Both the position numbers and the translations under genes were made by a program. Source: Corynebacterium phocae (lineage in GTDB: Bacteria; Actinomycetota; Actinomycetes; Mycobacteriales; Mycobacteriaceae). From it: 64,000 bases of DNA. Below, one piece after another: positions 1 through 8,788 of this stretch (its first letter is position 1; every line of letters starts with the position of its first letter). Location: the NCBI RefSeq assembly GCF_008693075.1, contig NZ_VXKJ01000053.1, forward strand, positions 62,001 to 126,000. The letters are read 5' to 3'. The notes beneath the pieces are model-generated. The model had not been told where the DNA came from. It saw only the letters and a list, made by a program, of their open reading frames with translations, and ran no database searches.

Positions 1-487
1 AAACCCGGTGGTAGTCAAGGCGGTCCCACTGCTCATGGAGCAACTGCAACATGCGCTCATTGGGACACTTGCTGGCCAAGACCTTGTGGAACTGCTTGTT
101 TAACCGGGTGAATTCTTCCGGAGTCTCCACCACGTCTAGAGCTCGCATGCGGGAATTAATCTCCCGGGCTGTAGCCAGATCTTGGGCATCTAGATACGGG
201 GCGGATAGCGCCGTGGCACGAGCCCCTAGGGTGGCAACTATCTCCATGAGCTCGTGATAAGCCTCCCTGTTGAGGGTAGTCACGGAGGCCCCCACATTCC
301 GCTCGAAGGTCACCAAGCCTTCCGCTTCTAGCTGCCGGATGGCTTCCCGTACTGGCACCACACTGACATTGATCTCTTCAGCAATGTTAGACAGCACTAG
401 CCGGTGCCCGGGTTCAAACTCCCGGGTTCTAATCTTCTGGCTAATCCAGTCGTACGCCAGCTGTGACTTACTGCCGGAGGAAGTCAT
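1..487 (-). CDS. GntR-family (FadR/FCD subfamily) regulator, 3' end cut off by window edge
   Basis: The first 162 residues are visible and open to the window edge. An N-terminal winged helix-turn-helix covers roughly residues 8-75, with a GntR-like core (VSVVPVREAIRQLEAEGLV). An all-helical segment of FCD type follows. Members of this family bind a small acid and usually repress nearby catabolic genes. The ATG at 487 lies 4 bp after the stop of the FAH-RraA gene, so the two are co-transcribed. The neighbouring transporter and monooxygenase make it the likely local regulator of an aromatic-acid island (inference). The ligand cannot be read from the sequence. Confidence 0.85.
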   Translation of the reverse strand, partial: MTSSGSKSQLAYDWISQKIRTREFEPGHRLVLSNIAEEINVSVVPVREAIRQLEAEGLVTFERNVGASVTTLNREAYHELMEIVATLGARATALSAPYLDAQDLATAREINSRMRALDVVETPEEFTRLNKQFHKVLASKCPNERMLQLLHEQWDRLDYHRV

Positions 488-491
488 CCCC

Positions 492-1973
492 CTAGCCTTC
501 CTGTTCCGATTTCTGGGCGTCGCGGAAGTCAAGGTAGTCCTGCTTATTCTGGCCGGTGGGTGGGAAGAGTCCGTCGAGGCTATTTCCCTCCGCCACGCGC
601 TTCGCTACCCATTCATCTTCATGCTCTTTGGCTATAGCAGCGTCAGCTACCTCTGCGGCTAGCTCGCGAGGGATCACAATCACGCCGTCATCATCACCGA
701 CAATGATGTCACCGGGAACAACGGTGGCGTTGCCACACGTGATGGCGATATCACTATCCCAAGGCACATGCTTGCGGCCAAGGACACAGGGGTGAGCCCC
801 TTGGGTGAACACGGGAAGTCCAATTTCCTTGACTGCCTCAAAATCACGTACCCCACCGTCAGTGACTACACCAGCGGCGCCGCGGGTCTTAGCGCGCAGA
901 GCCAAGATATCTCCGAGGGTGCCGGAACCAGGTTCCTGGCGGGCCTCGATCACAATAACTTCCCCCTCCGCAACGGAATCAAAAACCTTCTTTTGCTCAT
1001 TGAGTCCGCCGCCGTGGGTCTTAAACAGATCCTCCCGCCCGGCCACAAAGCGTAACGTGCGGGCCACGCCCACCATCTTGGTCCCCTGGCGCTGTGGATA
1101 AACGCCTTCAATTACGCACTGTTCAATACCCCGGTTCCGCAGCTGTGCAGACAGCCCGGCGGTGGGGGCGTTAAGCAGTTTTTGCTTCAATTCAGCAGAC
1201 AGTTCTTTATCCGGTAGGGGAGCAAGCCCTGCGCTCTCCCGGTCCCCGTAAGCGTCCTCGCGCTGCTTATCATCTACTTGCGGTAGGTTACCCAACTTGG
1301 GGTCAAAACTTGCTGGTACTTCAACCACGGTGGAGGTCAACCGTCCGGAACTTAGCTCTCCGGGAATATCTACTTCCACTTCTACTACGTCCCCGGGGAC
1401 TATGACAGTGGAGCCGGCGGGGGTTCCGGTCAGGATGATATCACCGGTCTCCAGGGTCATGTGCTGGGAAAGGTCAGCCACAAACTGTGCCAGGGGGAAG
1501 ATGAGATCTTCTTCCGTTGTCCCGCCTTCCTGAACTATTTCCCCATTTACCCAGGTGCGCACCCGAAGTGCTGCAGGATCGACCAAGCGGGCATCAATGA
1601 GCTCCGGCCCAATTGGGGTGTAGCCGTCACGGGATTTGGAGCGCGTGTTGGAACCTTTGTCCTGCGCTCGGTAGTCGTATATCCCTAGGTCATTGGAAGC
1701 GGTTACGTAAGCCACGTGCTCCCAGGCGTCTTCCAAGGAAACATTTTTAGCTGGTTTACCAATGATGAGCGCAATTTCTCCCTCAAAGGCTAGTAACTCC
1801 GTACCTGCGGGGCGCTCAATATTGCCGCCAGACTCCGCTAGGGTGCTGGTGGCTTTAAGGAAGTAGCTAGGGGCTTTGGGACGCCGCCCGCGCTGTGCGG
1901 CTCGCGACTCGAAAGCCACATGAACTGCAATCATTTTGCCCGGTTTTTCTGGCAGGAAGTGTGGGAAAGCCAT
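492..1973 (-). CDS. Fused fumarylacetoacetate hydrolase-family / RraA-like aldolase protein
   Basis: This 493-residue protein joins two enzymes usually made separately. Residues about 1-235 are a FAH-fold domain, with the acidic metal ligands in FEGEIALIIG, the ASNDLGIYDYR loop and the GDIILTGTPAG motif. Residues about 280-460 are RraA-like, with GSGTLGDILALRAKTRGAAG followed by VTDGGVRD. This matches the G-x20-R-D signature of the metal-dependent 4-hydroxy-4-methyl-2-oxoglutarate / 4-carboxy-4-hydroxy-2-oxoadipate aldolases. FAH enzymes hydrolyse, isomerise or decarboxylate ring-cleavage products, and RraA aldolases split a keto acid to pyruvate. A fusion would suit two late steps of one meta-cleavage pathway (inference). 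It is transcribed with the GntR gene. Confidence 0.85.
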   Translation of the reverse strand: MAFPHFLPEKPGKMIAVHVAFESRAAQRGRRPKAPSYFLKATSTLAESGGNIERPAGTELLAFEGEIALIIGKPAKNVSLEDAWEHVAYVTASNDLGIYDYRAQDKGSNTRSKSRDGYTPIGPELIDARLVDPAALRVRTWVNGEIVQEGGTTEEDLIFPLAQFVADLSQHMTLETGDIILTGTPAGSTVIVPGDVVEVEVDIPGELSSGRLTSTVVEVPASFDPKLGNLPQVDDKQREDAYGDRESAGLAPLPDKELSAELKQKLLNAPTAGLSAQLRNRGIEQCVIEGVYPQRQGTKMVGVARTLRFVAGREDLFKTHGGGLNEQKKVFDSVAEGEVIVIEARQEPGSGTLGDILALRAKTRGAAGVVTDGGVRDFEAVKEIGLPVFTQGAHPCVLGRKHVPWDSDIAITCGNATVVPGDIIVGDDDGVIVIPRELAAEVADAAIAKEHEDEWVAKRVAEGNSLDGLFPPTGQNKQDYLDFRDAQKSEQEG

Positions 1974-2040
1974 GGGAATCCTTAATCTCTAATCTTTGAA
2001 TTCTGGATGGGGGTTGTCAGCTTCTTGGGGGGTTGACCAA

Positions 2041-2052
2041 ATCGTATATCAT
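2041..2052. promoter_or_regulatory. Candidate operator between divergent FAH-RraA and transporter genes
   Basis: The sequence ATCGTATATCAT lies in the divergent promoter region. Its first nine bases recur at 3611-3619 before the monooxygenase gene. GntR/FCD regulators often bind short AT-rich palindromes with a GTAT core, so this is a plausible target of the neighbouring regulator. Assignment is by recurrence and position only. Confidence 0.4.
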
Positions 2053-2129
2053 CCCTAGGATCGCCGCAAGTGGTTCATTTCACATAATCACCCACATATT
2101 CCGCAGACCACATCCTCGAAGGGGACGCT

Positions 2130-3512
2130 ATGCCGAAAATGAATAAGCCTCCAACAAAATCTTCAATATCTACCTCCGAACGCCGCCGGGTGGTCGCCGC
2201 CACCACCATTGGCACAGCCATCGAATGGTATGACTATTTCCTTTACGCAGCCGTAGCCGGCCTCGTGTTCAATAAGCTGATGTTTGGCCCACTTGAAGGG
2301 GGATTGGCCAGTATCGTCGCCTTCCTTACAGTGGGACTTTCTTTCCTACTTCGCCCTTTGGGCGCGGTGCTAGCTGGGCACTTCGCGGACAAACTGGGCC
2401 GCAGAGTTGTTTTGATGGTCACGCTATTCGCCATGGGTGGTGCCACCACTTTGATTGGTCTCTTGCCAACCTTTGACTCTGCGGGAATCCTGGCTCCCAT
2501 CCTTCTCATCACCTTGCGCATAATCCAGGGCATTTCCGCTGGCGGGGAGTGGGGATCGGCCGTCCTAATGTCAGTAGAACACGCGTCGGCAGACAAACGC
2601 GGCCTGTTTGGGGCTGGACCGCAGGTAGGCGTGCCTGCCGGTTTGTTGATGTCCTCGGGCGTACTGGCCATCATGAACCTCCTAGCCCCAGGAGAAGCCT
2701 TCTTGGAATGGGGTTGGAGAATCCCGTTCCTACTGTCCTTCCTACTGGTATTGGTGGGCTACTTTATCCGTATAGGCGTGGATGAATCCCCCGTATTCGA
2801 AGAACTCGCAGAGCGTGGACATCAGGAAGCACCCCGCCCACTACGCGTGCTTTTGACCAGGTATCTACCGCTTGTTTTCACCGCCGCCCTAATCTTTGCG
2901 GGCAATAGCACGGTGGGTTACATGACCACCGGTGGATATATCCAAAGCTATGCCTCCAACCCCGACGGACCGGTGGCCCTAGACCGGGGAGTAGTTCTCA
3001 CGGCCGTGACCGTATCAGCCGTGACCTGGATGCTCTTTACGCTATTCGCAGGATTCATTTCTGACTATATTGGCCGCCGGGCTACCTATTTGGTGGGGTT
3101 CGTCCTCCAAATCATCGGCGCAGCCGCGCTGTTCCCACTGGTCAATACCGGAAACATCGGCGCGGTCTACGCCGCCCTTATTTTCCTCACGCTGGGAATA
3201 GGATTGACCTACGGCGCTCAGTCGGCAATGTACGCGGAGCTTTTCCCCGCGCCCATCCGCGCAACCGGCGTTTCCATCACCTACGCCCTCGGCTCCGTAC
3301 TTGGCGGTGCCTTTGCACCGATGATTGCCGCCACCCTGTTCGAGGCCACAGGCACCACCTTCGCCATCACCGGCTACCTGGTAACCGCGTCCTTCATTGG
3401 CCTCATCTGCACCTTCCTCCTGCGTGAACGCAAGGGGATTCCACTAGGCCTCGAGCACGAGACAGAGCAATCCCGCGACCATTTCCGGTTTAGTAAGCGG
3501 GTATCAAGCTAA
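2130..3512 (+). CDS. MHS-family (metabolite:H+ symporter) MFS transporter
   Basis: A 460-residue major facilitator with about twelve membrane segments. The start TTIGTAIEWYDYFLYA, the loop GHFADKLGRRVVL and GISAGGEWGSAVLM are hallmarks of the MHS branch, which contains shikimate, benzoate and dicarboxylate importers. The ATG at 2130 has GAAGGGG just upstream; an ATG at 2139 is a second option. It is divergent from the FAH-RraA gene and upstream of an aromatic monooxygenase, so uptake of an aromatic or hydroaromatic acid is likely (inference). The substrate is not readable from sequence. Confidence 0.85.
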   Translation: MPKMNKPPTKSSISTSERRRVVAATTIGTAIEWYDYFLYAAVAGLVFNKLMFGPLEGGLASIVAFLTVGLSFLLRPLGAVLAGHFADKLGRRVVLMVTLFAMGGATTLIGLLPTFDSAGILAPILLITLRIIQGISAGGEWGSAVLMSVEHASADKRGLFGAGPQVGVPAGLLMSSGVLAIMNLLAPGEAFLEWGWRIPFLLSFLLVLVGYFIRIGVDESPVFEELAERGHQEAPRPLRVLLTRYLPLVFTAALIFAGNSTVGYMTTGGYIQSYASNPDGPVALDRGVVLTAVTVSAVTWMLFTLFAGFISDYIGRRATYLVGFVLQIIGAAALFPLVNTGNIGAVYAALIFLTLGIGLTYGAQSAMYAELFPAPIRATGVSITYALGSVLGGAFAPMIAATLFEATGTTFAITGYLVTASFIGLICTFLLRERKGIPLGLEHETEQSRDHFRFSKRVSS

Positions 3513-3522
3513 GAAAACCCAT

Positions 3523-3548
3523 CGAACACCCCTAAAAGTGGGTGTTCG
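3523..3548 (+). terminator. Hairpin after the MHS transporter
   Basis: CGAACACCC and GGGTGTTCG form a perfect 9-bp stem with an 8-nt loop, 11 bp after the transporter stop. There is no U-tract, so termination may be weak or partial, allowing read-through into the monooxygenase. Confidence 0.5.
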
Positions 3549-3610
3549 GCCGCCGCAATGACTCAAACGGGGGATTTCACCCTTCCGTTTCCATTGTCCG
3601 GCCGCACAAC

Positions 3611-3622
3611 ATCGTATATGAT
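3611..3622. promoter_or_regulatory. Candidate operator upstream of the monooxygenase
   Basis: ATCGTATATGAT is a near-palindrome sharing ATCGTATAT with 2041-2049. It lies 150 bp before the monooxygenase start. Two half-sites ending in TCACA (3649-3653 and 3677-3681) follow, resembling degenerate CRP/GlxR halves. Function is inferred from repetition only. Confidence 0.4.
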
Positions 3623-3772
3623 TCCGGTCTAAGAGTCATTGCTCTAAGTCACAACCGCAAAATACTACGTTTTAGGTCACATTGGTTAAGAGCTCTTCTC
3701 CCCGCACATGCGTTACGGCAGGGGGGAGCGCGTTCCCCCCTTCTTCCATTCGGACCAGCCAAGGAGAGTACT

Positions 3773-5629
3773 GTGCAGTTCCACCACAATGGGTATGTTT
3801 CCCAAGATCCCCGCAAATTTACAGCAGCCGGTTACGGCATCGATCGTGCGGATGAACTCCCCGATGAAATGGACGTCCTCATCGTGGGCTCCGGCCCGGC
3901 CGGAATGATTGCCGCAGCCCAACTATCCATGTTCCCGGAGGTAAACACCCGAATTATCGAACGCCGTGATGGACGTTTGGAACTCGGGCAAGCAGACGGC
4001 ATCCAGTCCCGCTCCGTGGAGACCTTTCAGGCCTTTGGCTTTGCCACAGAAATTACTGAAGAGGCCTATGAAATTACGGAGATGTCCTTTTGGAACCCGG
4101 ACCCACAAAACCGCGACCACATCGTGCGCGGTGCGCGACCTATCGATGATGAACACGGCATATCCGAGTTTCCCCACCTTATTGTCAACCAGGCTCGCGT
4201 GTTAGATTATTTTGCTCGGTTTGCACAGCGGGGCCCGGCGCGCATCACCCCGGACTATGGTTGGACCTTCGTGGGCTTGGAGCAGTCCACTGGGGAATAC
4301 CCAGTGGTTGTCACGCTTGAAGATAGTCAGGGCAACCCCCGGACCGTCCGCGCCAAATACGTAGTGGGGTGCGATGGCGCGCGCTCCCGTGTCCGTAAAT
4401 CCATCAACCGCACCCTAGACGGCAACCAGGCCAATCATGCTTGGGGAGTGATGGACGTGGTGGTTGATACGGACTTCCCGGATTGGCGCACCAAGTGTGC
4501 CATCCACTCCAAGGCTGGCTCGATCCTCCACATCCCGCGTGAAGGCGGCTACCTGTGCCGGATCTACGTGGACCTTGGAGTGGTTCCGGAGGGAGATAAC
4601 CACAAGGTACGTGAGACACCTATCGAAAAAATCATTGCCAAAGCAAATGAGATTTACGCGCCATATTTCATCGATGTCAAGATGGTGGCCTGGCACTCCG
4701 TCTACGAAGTTGGGCACCGTTTGGTTGACGCTTTCGCCAATGACCCCAAGTCCCCGCGTGTATTCCTCACCGGAGATGCCTGCCACACGCACTCCGCGAA
4801 GGCGGGTCAAGGAATGAACGTCTCTATGCAAGACGGTTTCAACATCGCTTGGAAACTTGGCCATGTGTTGTCCGGCCGGGCCCCGGAGGAATTGTTGTGC
4901 ACCTATCACAGTGAGCGCCAGCCGGCGGCCCGCAACCTTATTGCCTTTGACCGCGAGTGGTCAACACTCATGGCCACTCCGCCGGAGGAGTTGGAAGATC
5001 CCTCAATCTTGGAAAAATACTACGTCGAAGCTGAAGAATTCGCCGCTGGAATGATGACGCAGTACGACCAAAACATGATCGTTGATTCTGCTGAGCACCA
5101 ACACCTGGCAAAAGGCTTCCCGGTGGGCAAGCGTTTCAAGTCCTATGAAGTATTGCGCCGCTGTGACGCCTTTGTCCAACACCTGGGGCACCAGCATTTC
5201 GCGGACGGCCGTTACCGGATCTACGCCTTCGCAGATTCCGCACTTCCTAATCAGCAATCAGCACTAACCGCTTGGGCTGAGGCTATGGGTCCTCTAGTGG
5301 AAAAATACACGCCGGAACACGGCGACCCCAACGACTGGTTAGATATCAAGGTCATCTACCAGCAGACCAACCACCACGACTATGAGGTCCTGGACGCCCC
5401 ACGCCTGTTTAGGCCCTTCAACGGGGAACTGTGTGTTCCCAACTGGGAGAACGTTTACAACGCACTGCCTGCAGAGAAGGACATTTTCAACGCTAGGGAG
5501 ATCTCCCGTGACGGTGCCGTGGTCATCGTTAGGCCAGACCAGTATGTTGGCGCGGTACTACCGCTCAACGACCCTGCAGCGGTGGAGGCCTACTTCACCA
5601 AGAACCTGGTTCCGGCCAAATCTTCCTAA
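3773..5629 (+). CDS. FAD-dependent aromatic monooxygenase, phenol 2-monooxygenase / 3-hydroxybenzoate 4-monooxygenase (MobA) type
   Basis: This 618-residue flavoprotein of the PHBH fold uses NAD(P)H and O2 to hydroxylate a phenolic ring. The FAD-binding GSGPAG is at residues 39-44, a DG motif (VVGCDGARSR) lies mid-domain, and the flavin-ribityl motif is TGDACHTHSAKAGQGMN. The last ~180 residues resemble the thioredoxin-like dimerisation domain of phenol hydroxylases, and the length fits MobA (about 640). The GTG at 3773 was chosen because AAGGAG lies 6 nt upstream; the frame is open further 5' but runs into the preceding hairpin. The exact substrate (3-hydroxybenzoate, phenol or similar) is unknown. 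The ring-cleavage enzyme is not in the window. Confidence 0.85.
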   Translation: MQFHHNGYVSQDPRKFTAAGYGIDRADELPDEMDVLIVGSGPAGMIAAAQLSMFPEVNTRIIERRDGRLELGQADGIQSRSVETFQAFGFATEITEEAYEITEMSFWNPDPQNRDHIVRGARPIDDEHGISEFPHLIVNQARVLDYFARFAQRGPARITPDYGWTFVGLEQSTGEYPVVVTLEDSQGNPRTVRAKYVVGCDGARSRVRKSINRTLDGNQANHAWGVMDVVVDTDFPDWRTKCAIHSKAGSILHIPREGGYLCRIYVDLGVVPEGDNHKVRETPIEKIIAKANEIYAPYFIDVKMVAWHSVYEVGHRLVDAFANDPKSPRVFLTGDACHTHSAKAGQGMNVSMQDGFNIAWKLGHVLSGRAPEELLCTYHSERQPAARNLIAFDREWSTLMATPPEELEDPSILEKYYVEAEEFAAGMMTQYDQNMIVDSAEHQHLAKGFPVGKRFKSYEVLRRCDAFVQHLGHQHFADGRYRIYAFADSALPNQQSALTAWAEAMGPLVEKYTPEHGDPNDWLDIKVIYQQTNHHDYEVLDAPRLFRPFNGELCVPNWENVYNALPAEKDIFNAREISRDGAVVIVRPDQYVGAVLPLNDPAAVEAYFTKNLVPAKSS

Positions 5630-5666
5630 TTGCGCCCGGGAGCACCAACTCCAGAACGCACAGCTA

Positions 5667-5733
5667 CCCACCTTCCAGATTCTTCATTCCGGGGCCTTCC
5701 CCGGGATGAGAAAGCGGAGGTGGGTTTTGTTTT
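5667..5733 (+). terminator. Rho-independent terminator of the monooxygenase gene
   Basis: CCCACCT (5667-5673) pairs with AGGTGGG (5718-5724), enclosing a smaller CCGGGG-type hairpin, and is followed by TTTTGTTTT. Confidence 0.75.
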
Positions 5734-5751
5734 ACGTGCGGGTTGAGTAGC

Positions 5752-5789
5752 AAAAAGCCGGGCCATCACGAGGTTCGTGAGGGGCCCGG
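5752..5789 (-). terminator. Terminator of paaK
   Basis: CCGGGCC (5758-5764) pairs with GGCCCGG (5783-5789). Read on the minus strand the hairpin is followed by a run of five T. It lies 26 bp beyond the paaK stop, between two convergent genes. Confidence 0.75.
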
Positions 5790-5814
5790 ATTTTGGAATT
5801 TTAGAGGCTAGCTT

Positions 5815-7125
5815 TTACTTATCGCGGTTATCAACCAGACGCTTAGCTTTGCCTTCACCGCCGTCAACGTGGTCACGGATATCAATATCCACCGTTACGC
5901 CAATCTTGTCCTTAATCTGGCGACGCAGCCGGATCTTGGCATCTTCGATATCGTTCTGCGGCAGATCGGGGGCATGTTCCACCAGCAGGGTCAGGTGGTC
6001 CATACGGCCGCGCTTGCTCAGCACGCATTGGTACCGCGGACGCAGGCTCTTGTCCTCCGTAATCAGTTCCTCGAACTGGGAGGGGAAGCAGTTGACACCG
6101 CGGAGAATGATCATGTCGTCGTTGCGGTGCTTAATCCGCTCCAGGCGGCGCATAGAACGGGCAGTTCCCGGCAGCAGGCGGGTGATGTCATGGGTACGGT
6201 AGCGGATGATTGGGCACGCTTCCTTGGTCAAAGAGGTGATGACCAGCTCACCATACTCACCGTCAGGAACCGGTTGGAGGGTTTCAGAGTCAATGATTTC
6301 TGGGTAGAAGTGGTCCTCCCAAACGGTTAGCCCGTCCTTGGTTTCAATACATTCTTGGGCAACACCTGGACCCATGACCTCGGAGAGGCCGTAGATGTCC
6401 GTGGCATCAATCCCAAAGCCTTCTTCGAGTTCGCGGCGCATGCCTTCACTCCACGGCTCCGCGCCACAGACGCCCACTCGCAGAGAGCTTTCGCGGGGAT
6501 CCATGCCCTCCTTCTTCATCCGGTCCAGGACGTTGAGTAGATAGGACGGGGTGCCCAAGATGGCATCCGGCTTAAAGTCTTTCATCAGCTGGATTTGGCG
6601 TTCTGTCTGGCCGCCGGAGGTTGGAATAGCGGTAGCTCCCAGAGCCTCGACACCGTAGTGGGCTCCTAGGCCGCCGGTGAAAAGCCCGTAACCAAAAGTA
6701 ATCTGAACCTTATCCTTAGGGCGCAGACCACCAGCGCGCAAGGAGCGCGCTACCAGGTCTGACCACACCTTAACGTCATTAGCTGTGTAGCCCACAACAG
6801 TGGGCCGCCCGGTGGTGCCGGAGGACGCGTGAATACGCGCCAGCTGGTGGTGGCCAACGGCAAACATGCCAAAGGGATATTCCCCACGCAGCGTTGCCTT
6901 ATCGGTGAAGGGGAACATACTCATATCCGAGAGCTCTTTGAAGTCATCTGGATGCACTCCAGCTTCATCGAAAGCCCGCCGGTAGTGAGGCACGTTGTAG
7001 TAGGCGTGCCGTAGTTCGTTCTTTGCTCTTGAGGTCTGAAGCGCTGTCACCTCATCACGTGAGGCGTATTCAATTCCCATCTGGGGACCGTGGTGGTCCG
7101 AGAATATGTCAAAGTTCGCAGTCAT
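5815..7125 (-). CDS. paaK: Phenylacetate--CoA ligase
   Basis: A 436-residue cytosolic adenylate-forming enzyme that activates phenylacetate with ATP and CoA, the first step of the aerobic hybrid pathway. The P-loop-like ASSGTTGRPT spans about residues 100-109. DIYGLSEVMGPG and RYRTHDITRL are conserved adenylation motifs, and the C-terminal lid domain starts near residue 335. Length matches PaaK (about 430-440). It is transcribed away from the paaA-Z block, but its promoter carries the same operator arrangement as paaA, indicating shared control by PaaR and probably a CRP-type activator. Confidence 0.95.
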   Translation of the reverse strand: MTANFDIFSDHHGPQMGIEYASRDEVTALQTSRAKNELRHAYYNVPHYRRAFDEAGVHPDDFKELSDMSMFPFTDKATLRGEYPFGMFAVGHHQLARIHASSGTTGRPTVVGYTANDVKVWSDLVARSLRAGGLRPKDKVQITFGYGLFTGGLGAHYGVEALGATAIPTSGGQTERQIQLMKDFKPDAILGTPSYLLNVLDRMKKEGMDPRESSLRVGVCGAEPWSEGMRRELEEGFGIDATDIYGLSEVMGPGVAQECIETKDGLTVWEDHFYPEIIDSETLQPVPDGEYGELVITSLTKEACPIIRYRTHDITRLLPGTARSMRRLERIKHRNDDMIILRGVNCFPSQFEELITEDKSLRPRYQCVLSKRGRMDHLTLLVEHAPDLPQNDIEDAKIRLRRQIKDKIGVTVDIDIRDHVDGGEGKAKRLVDNRDK

Positions 7126-7223
7126 GAGACCTTCCTTTCAGGTGCTATCAACTTCTGGGTTACCACACCTTCAAAGCCGTAAATGCACTGGTTGAGGAGT
7201 CAACGGGGTTAGTTGCTGTCATT

Positions 7224-7246
7224 ACTTACCAATCGGTCAGGTAAGT
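7224..7246. promoter_or_regulatory. PaaR-type operator at the paaK promoter
   Basis: ACTTACC (7224-7230) and GGTAAGT (7240-7246) are perfect inverted arms separated by 9 bp. On the minus strand the ACT overlaps a -10-like CATACT, as at the paaA operator. The arms agree with the ACTNACC/GGTNAGT pattern I recall for C. glutamicum PaaR. The closely matching site at 8838-8860 supports it. Confidence 0.8.
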
Positions 7247-7247
7247 A

Positions 7248-7263
7248 TGTGATGTAGCGTACA
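7248..7263. promoter_or_regulatory. GlxR (CRP-family) like site upstream of paaK
   Basis: TGTGATGTAGCGTACA matches 10 of 12 defined positions of the TGTGA-N2-TA-N2-TCACA consensus of corynebacterial GlxR. It lies one base upstream (relative to paaK) of the PaaR operator. Confidence 0.55.
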
Positions 7264-7490
7264 GCCTGTTTTTGAGATCCACAACACATTTAGACAAGTT
7301 TCTTAAAATAAGACACTAACCCGCAGGAATGTGACTTGGCCCTACCCCCAAGCTAGTGGGAAATCAGATCTCTTCCGGTACCCCTAGCCCCCGGGTTTCC
7401 ACGGGGCATCCGGCCATGCGGGCTTTCGGATACCCGGTCGTCGAACCGTAGAGACGTTGATACCCTCGCCGCGGCGTTTAACCTTTGCAG

Positions 7491-8111
7491 CTACACGCTC
7501 ATACCCTCAAAAAGCATTGCCTCCACGGCCTCCGCCACTTCATCGGGACTAAAACGGCCGTCCACCCGGTACCAATCAGCCACCGAGTTGACCAGGCCGT
7601 AAACCATTCTTCCCAGGAGAACCTGGTTGAAATCGTGGCGGATAGACTTCTCATACTGAGCCTGCGCAATGATGGCAACAGTCTGCCGCGTTAACTGCCT
7701 CCGGCGGGCCACCGCCTCTAGTTCAGCCTCAGAGTTGCCCCGCAACCGGAGAAGGAGAGCCACCGAGGCCGGATCATCACACAACACCTTGACAGACCTG
7801 CGAACCAATAGCCGGAGCCTGTCCCGGGCAGGGGACTCATCCGCAACCGCCCGCTCCACCACGGTCTCCAATGCATCAAGCGCCTTTTTAACGCTGAGCT
7901 CAAGGATTTCCTCCTTGGAATTCACGTGGTGATAAAGAGCTGATTTTGTGATTCCTAAGTTCTTGGCCACCCTCCCCATACTGGTGGCCTCATACCCATG
8001 GTTGGTGAATTCCCGTACCGCAGCACGGATAATATCCTCTCTTGAGTAACCCGGCCGGCCCCGGTGACCTTTGGAAACAGAACTATTGGAAGATCTCATA
8101 CCTTCATTCAA
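7491..8111 (-). CDS. paaR: TetR-family transcriptional regulator of phenylacetate catabolism
   Basis: A 206-residue TetR protein. The N-terminal helix-turn-helix spans about residues 22-68 (DIIRAAVREFTNHGYEATSM, then LGITKSALYHHV). The C-terminal ligand domain has no recognisable small-molecule signature. Its position between paaK and paaI, and matching TetR-like palindromes at the paaK and paaA promoters, identify it as PaaR. The usual behaviour is repression relieved by phenylacetyl-CoA (family knowledge). The start is uncertain: TTG at 8111 or ATG at 8099; neither has a well-spaced ribosome-binding site. The name rests mainly on context. Confidence 0.85.
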   Translation of the reverse strand: MNEGMRSSNSSVSKGHRGRPGYSREDIIRAAVREFTNHGYEATSMGRVAKNLGITKSALYHHVNSKEEILELSVKKALDALETVVERAVADESPARDRLRLLVRRSVKVLCDDPASVALLLRLRGNSEAELEAVARRRQLTRQTVAIIAQAQYEKSIRHDFNQVLLGRMVYGLVNSVADWYRVDGRFSPDEVAEAVEAMLFEGMSV

Positions 8112-8307
8112 TCAGACCCTTGCCATTTGACGTATACTTCACCTACACCACACCTTCCCCGGCGCACCCCTCCGGATCTTTCCGCCTCTCAGCAGGCGGG
8201 CCGGAAGGTTAAGTTCCGCGATTAATTTCCGCGGTTAATTTTTACGGTGCACACCGGTTTCTTCAGGGTCTAGTTGCGTTCCACCTCTTTGACAGCAAGG
8301 AATCTCC

Positions 8308-8769
8308 ATGGCAACTAATCCCACCCCCACACCTGACACGACCAAAATCCTGGCGCGCGGCGTTGGAGAGGAACCGGAACTGTCCCACGTTCGGGATATG
8401 TTCCTCAACGACGTAGCAACCGCATTCATCGGCGCTGAGATCCTGGAACTCTCTGCAGGCTACTGCCGTGGCCAGTTCACCGTCCGTCCGGAAATGTGCA
8501 ATGGACACGGGATCACCCACGGCGGCTTCATCTACACCTTCGCTGATTCAGTTTTTGCCGGCGCCTGCAATTCCTTTGGGCAAACGGCAGTGGCAGTCCA
8601 CAACTCCATCCACTACATTGCACCTACCCGGGCCGGGGATGTCGTCGAAGCCACGGCTAAGGTAAGCCAGCGTTGGGGACGCAACGGTATCGCTGATGTG
8701 GAACTCACCAGCAACGGCCACACCATCGCGGAGTTTCGTGGCACCTTCCGGGTTGTGCCCAAGCGCTAA
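8308..8769 (+). CDS. paaI: Hotdog-fold acyl-CoA thioesterase of the phenylacetate pathway
   Basis: A 153-residue single hotdog domain. The PaaI signature HGGFIYTFAD spans residues 71-80, with the catalytic aspartate at 80. PaaI hydrolyses ring-hydroxylated or stalled phenylacetyl-CoA thioesters and frees trapped CoA. The ATG at 8308 follows AAGGA. It starts the plus-strand run of paa genes, divergent from paaR. A 127-bp gap before paaA contains a strong separate promoter, so paaI may be transcribed partly on its own. Confidence 0.9.
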   Translation: MATNPTPTPDTTKILARGVGEEPELSHVRDMFLNDVATAFIGAEILELSAGYCRGQFTVRPEMCNGHGITHGGFIYTFADSVFAGACNSFGQTAVAVHNSIHYIAPTRAGDVVEATAKVSQRWGRNGIADVELTSNGHTIAEFRGTFRVVPKR

Positions 8770-8788
8770 CGCAGACGGCCAAACTTTA

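Larger units (their letters stand above)
7126..7490. other. Intergenic region between paaK and paaR
   Basis: This 365-bp stretch has no convincing gene. The part next to paaK holds its promoter, a PaaR operator (7224-7246) and a GlxR-like site (7248-7263). The part next to the paaR stop is GC-rich, with several overlapping inverted repeats between about 7375 and 7445, perhaps a factor-dependent terminator for paaR; none has a clear U-tract. Confidence 0.6.

Noticed and set aside
3542..3772. N-terminal extension of the monooxygenase to the first in-frame start
   Set aside because: It would begin inside the preceding hairpin and lacks a ribosome-binding site; the GTG at 3773 has an ideal AAGGAG.
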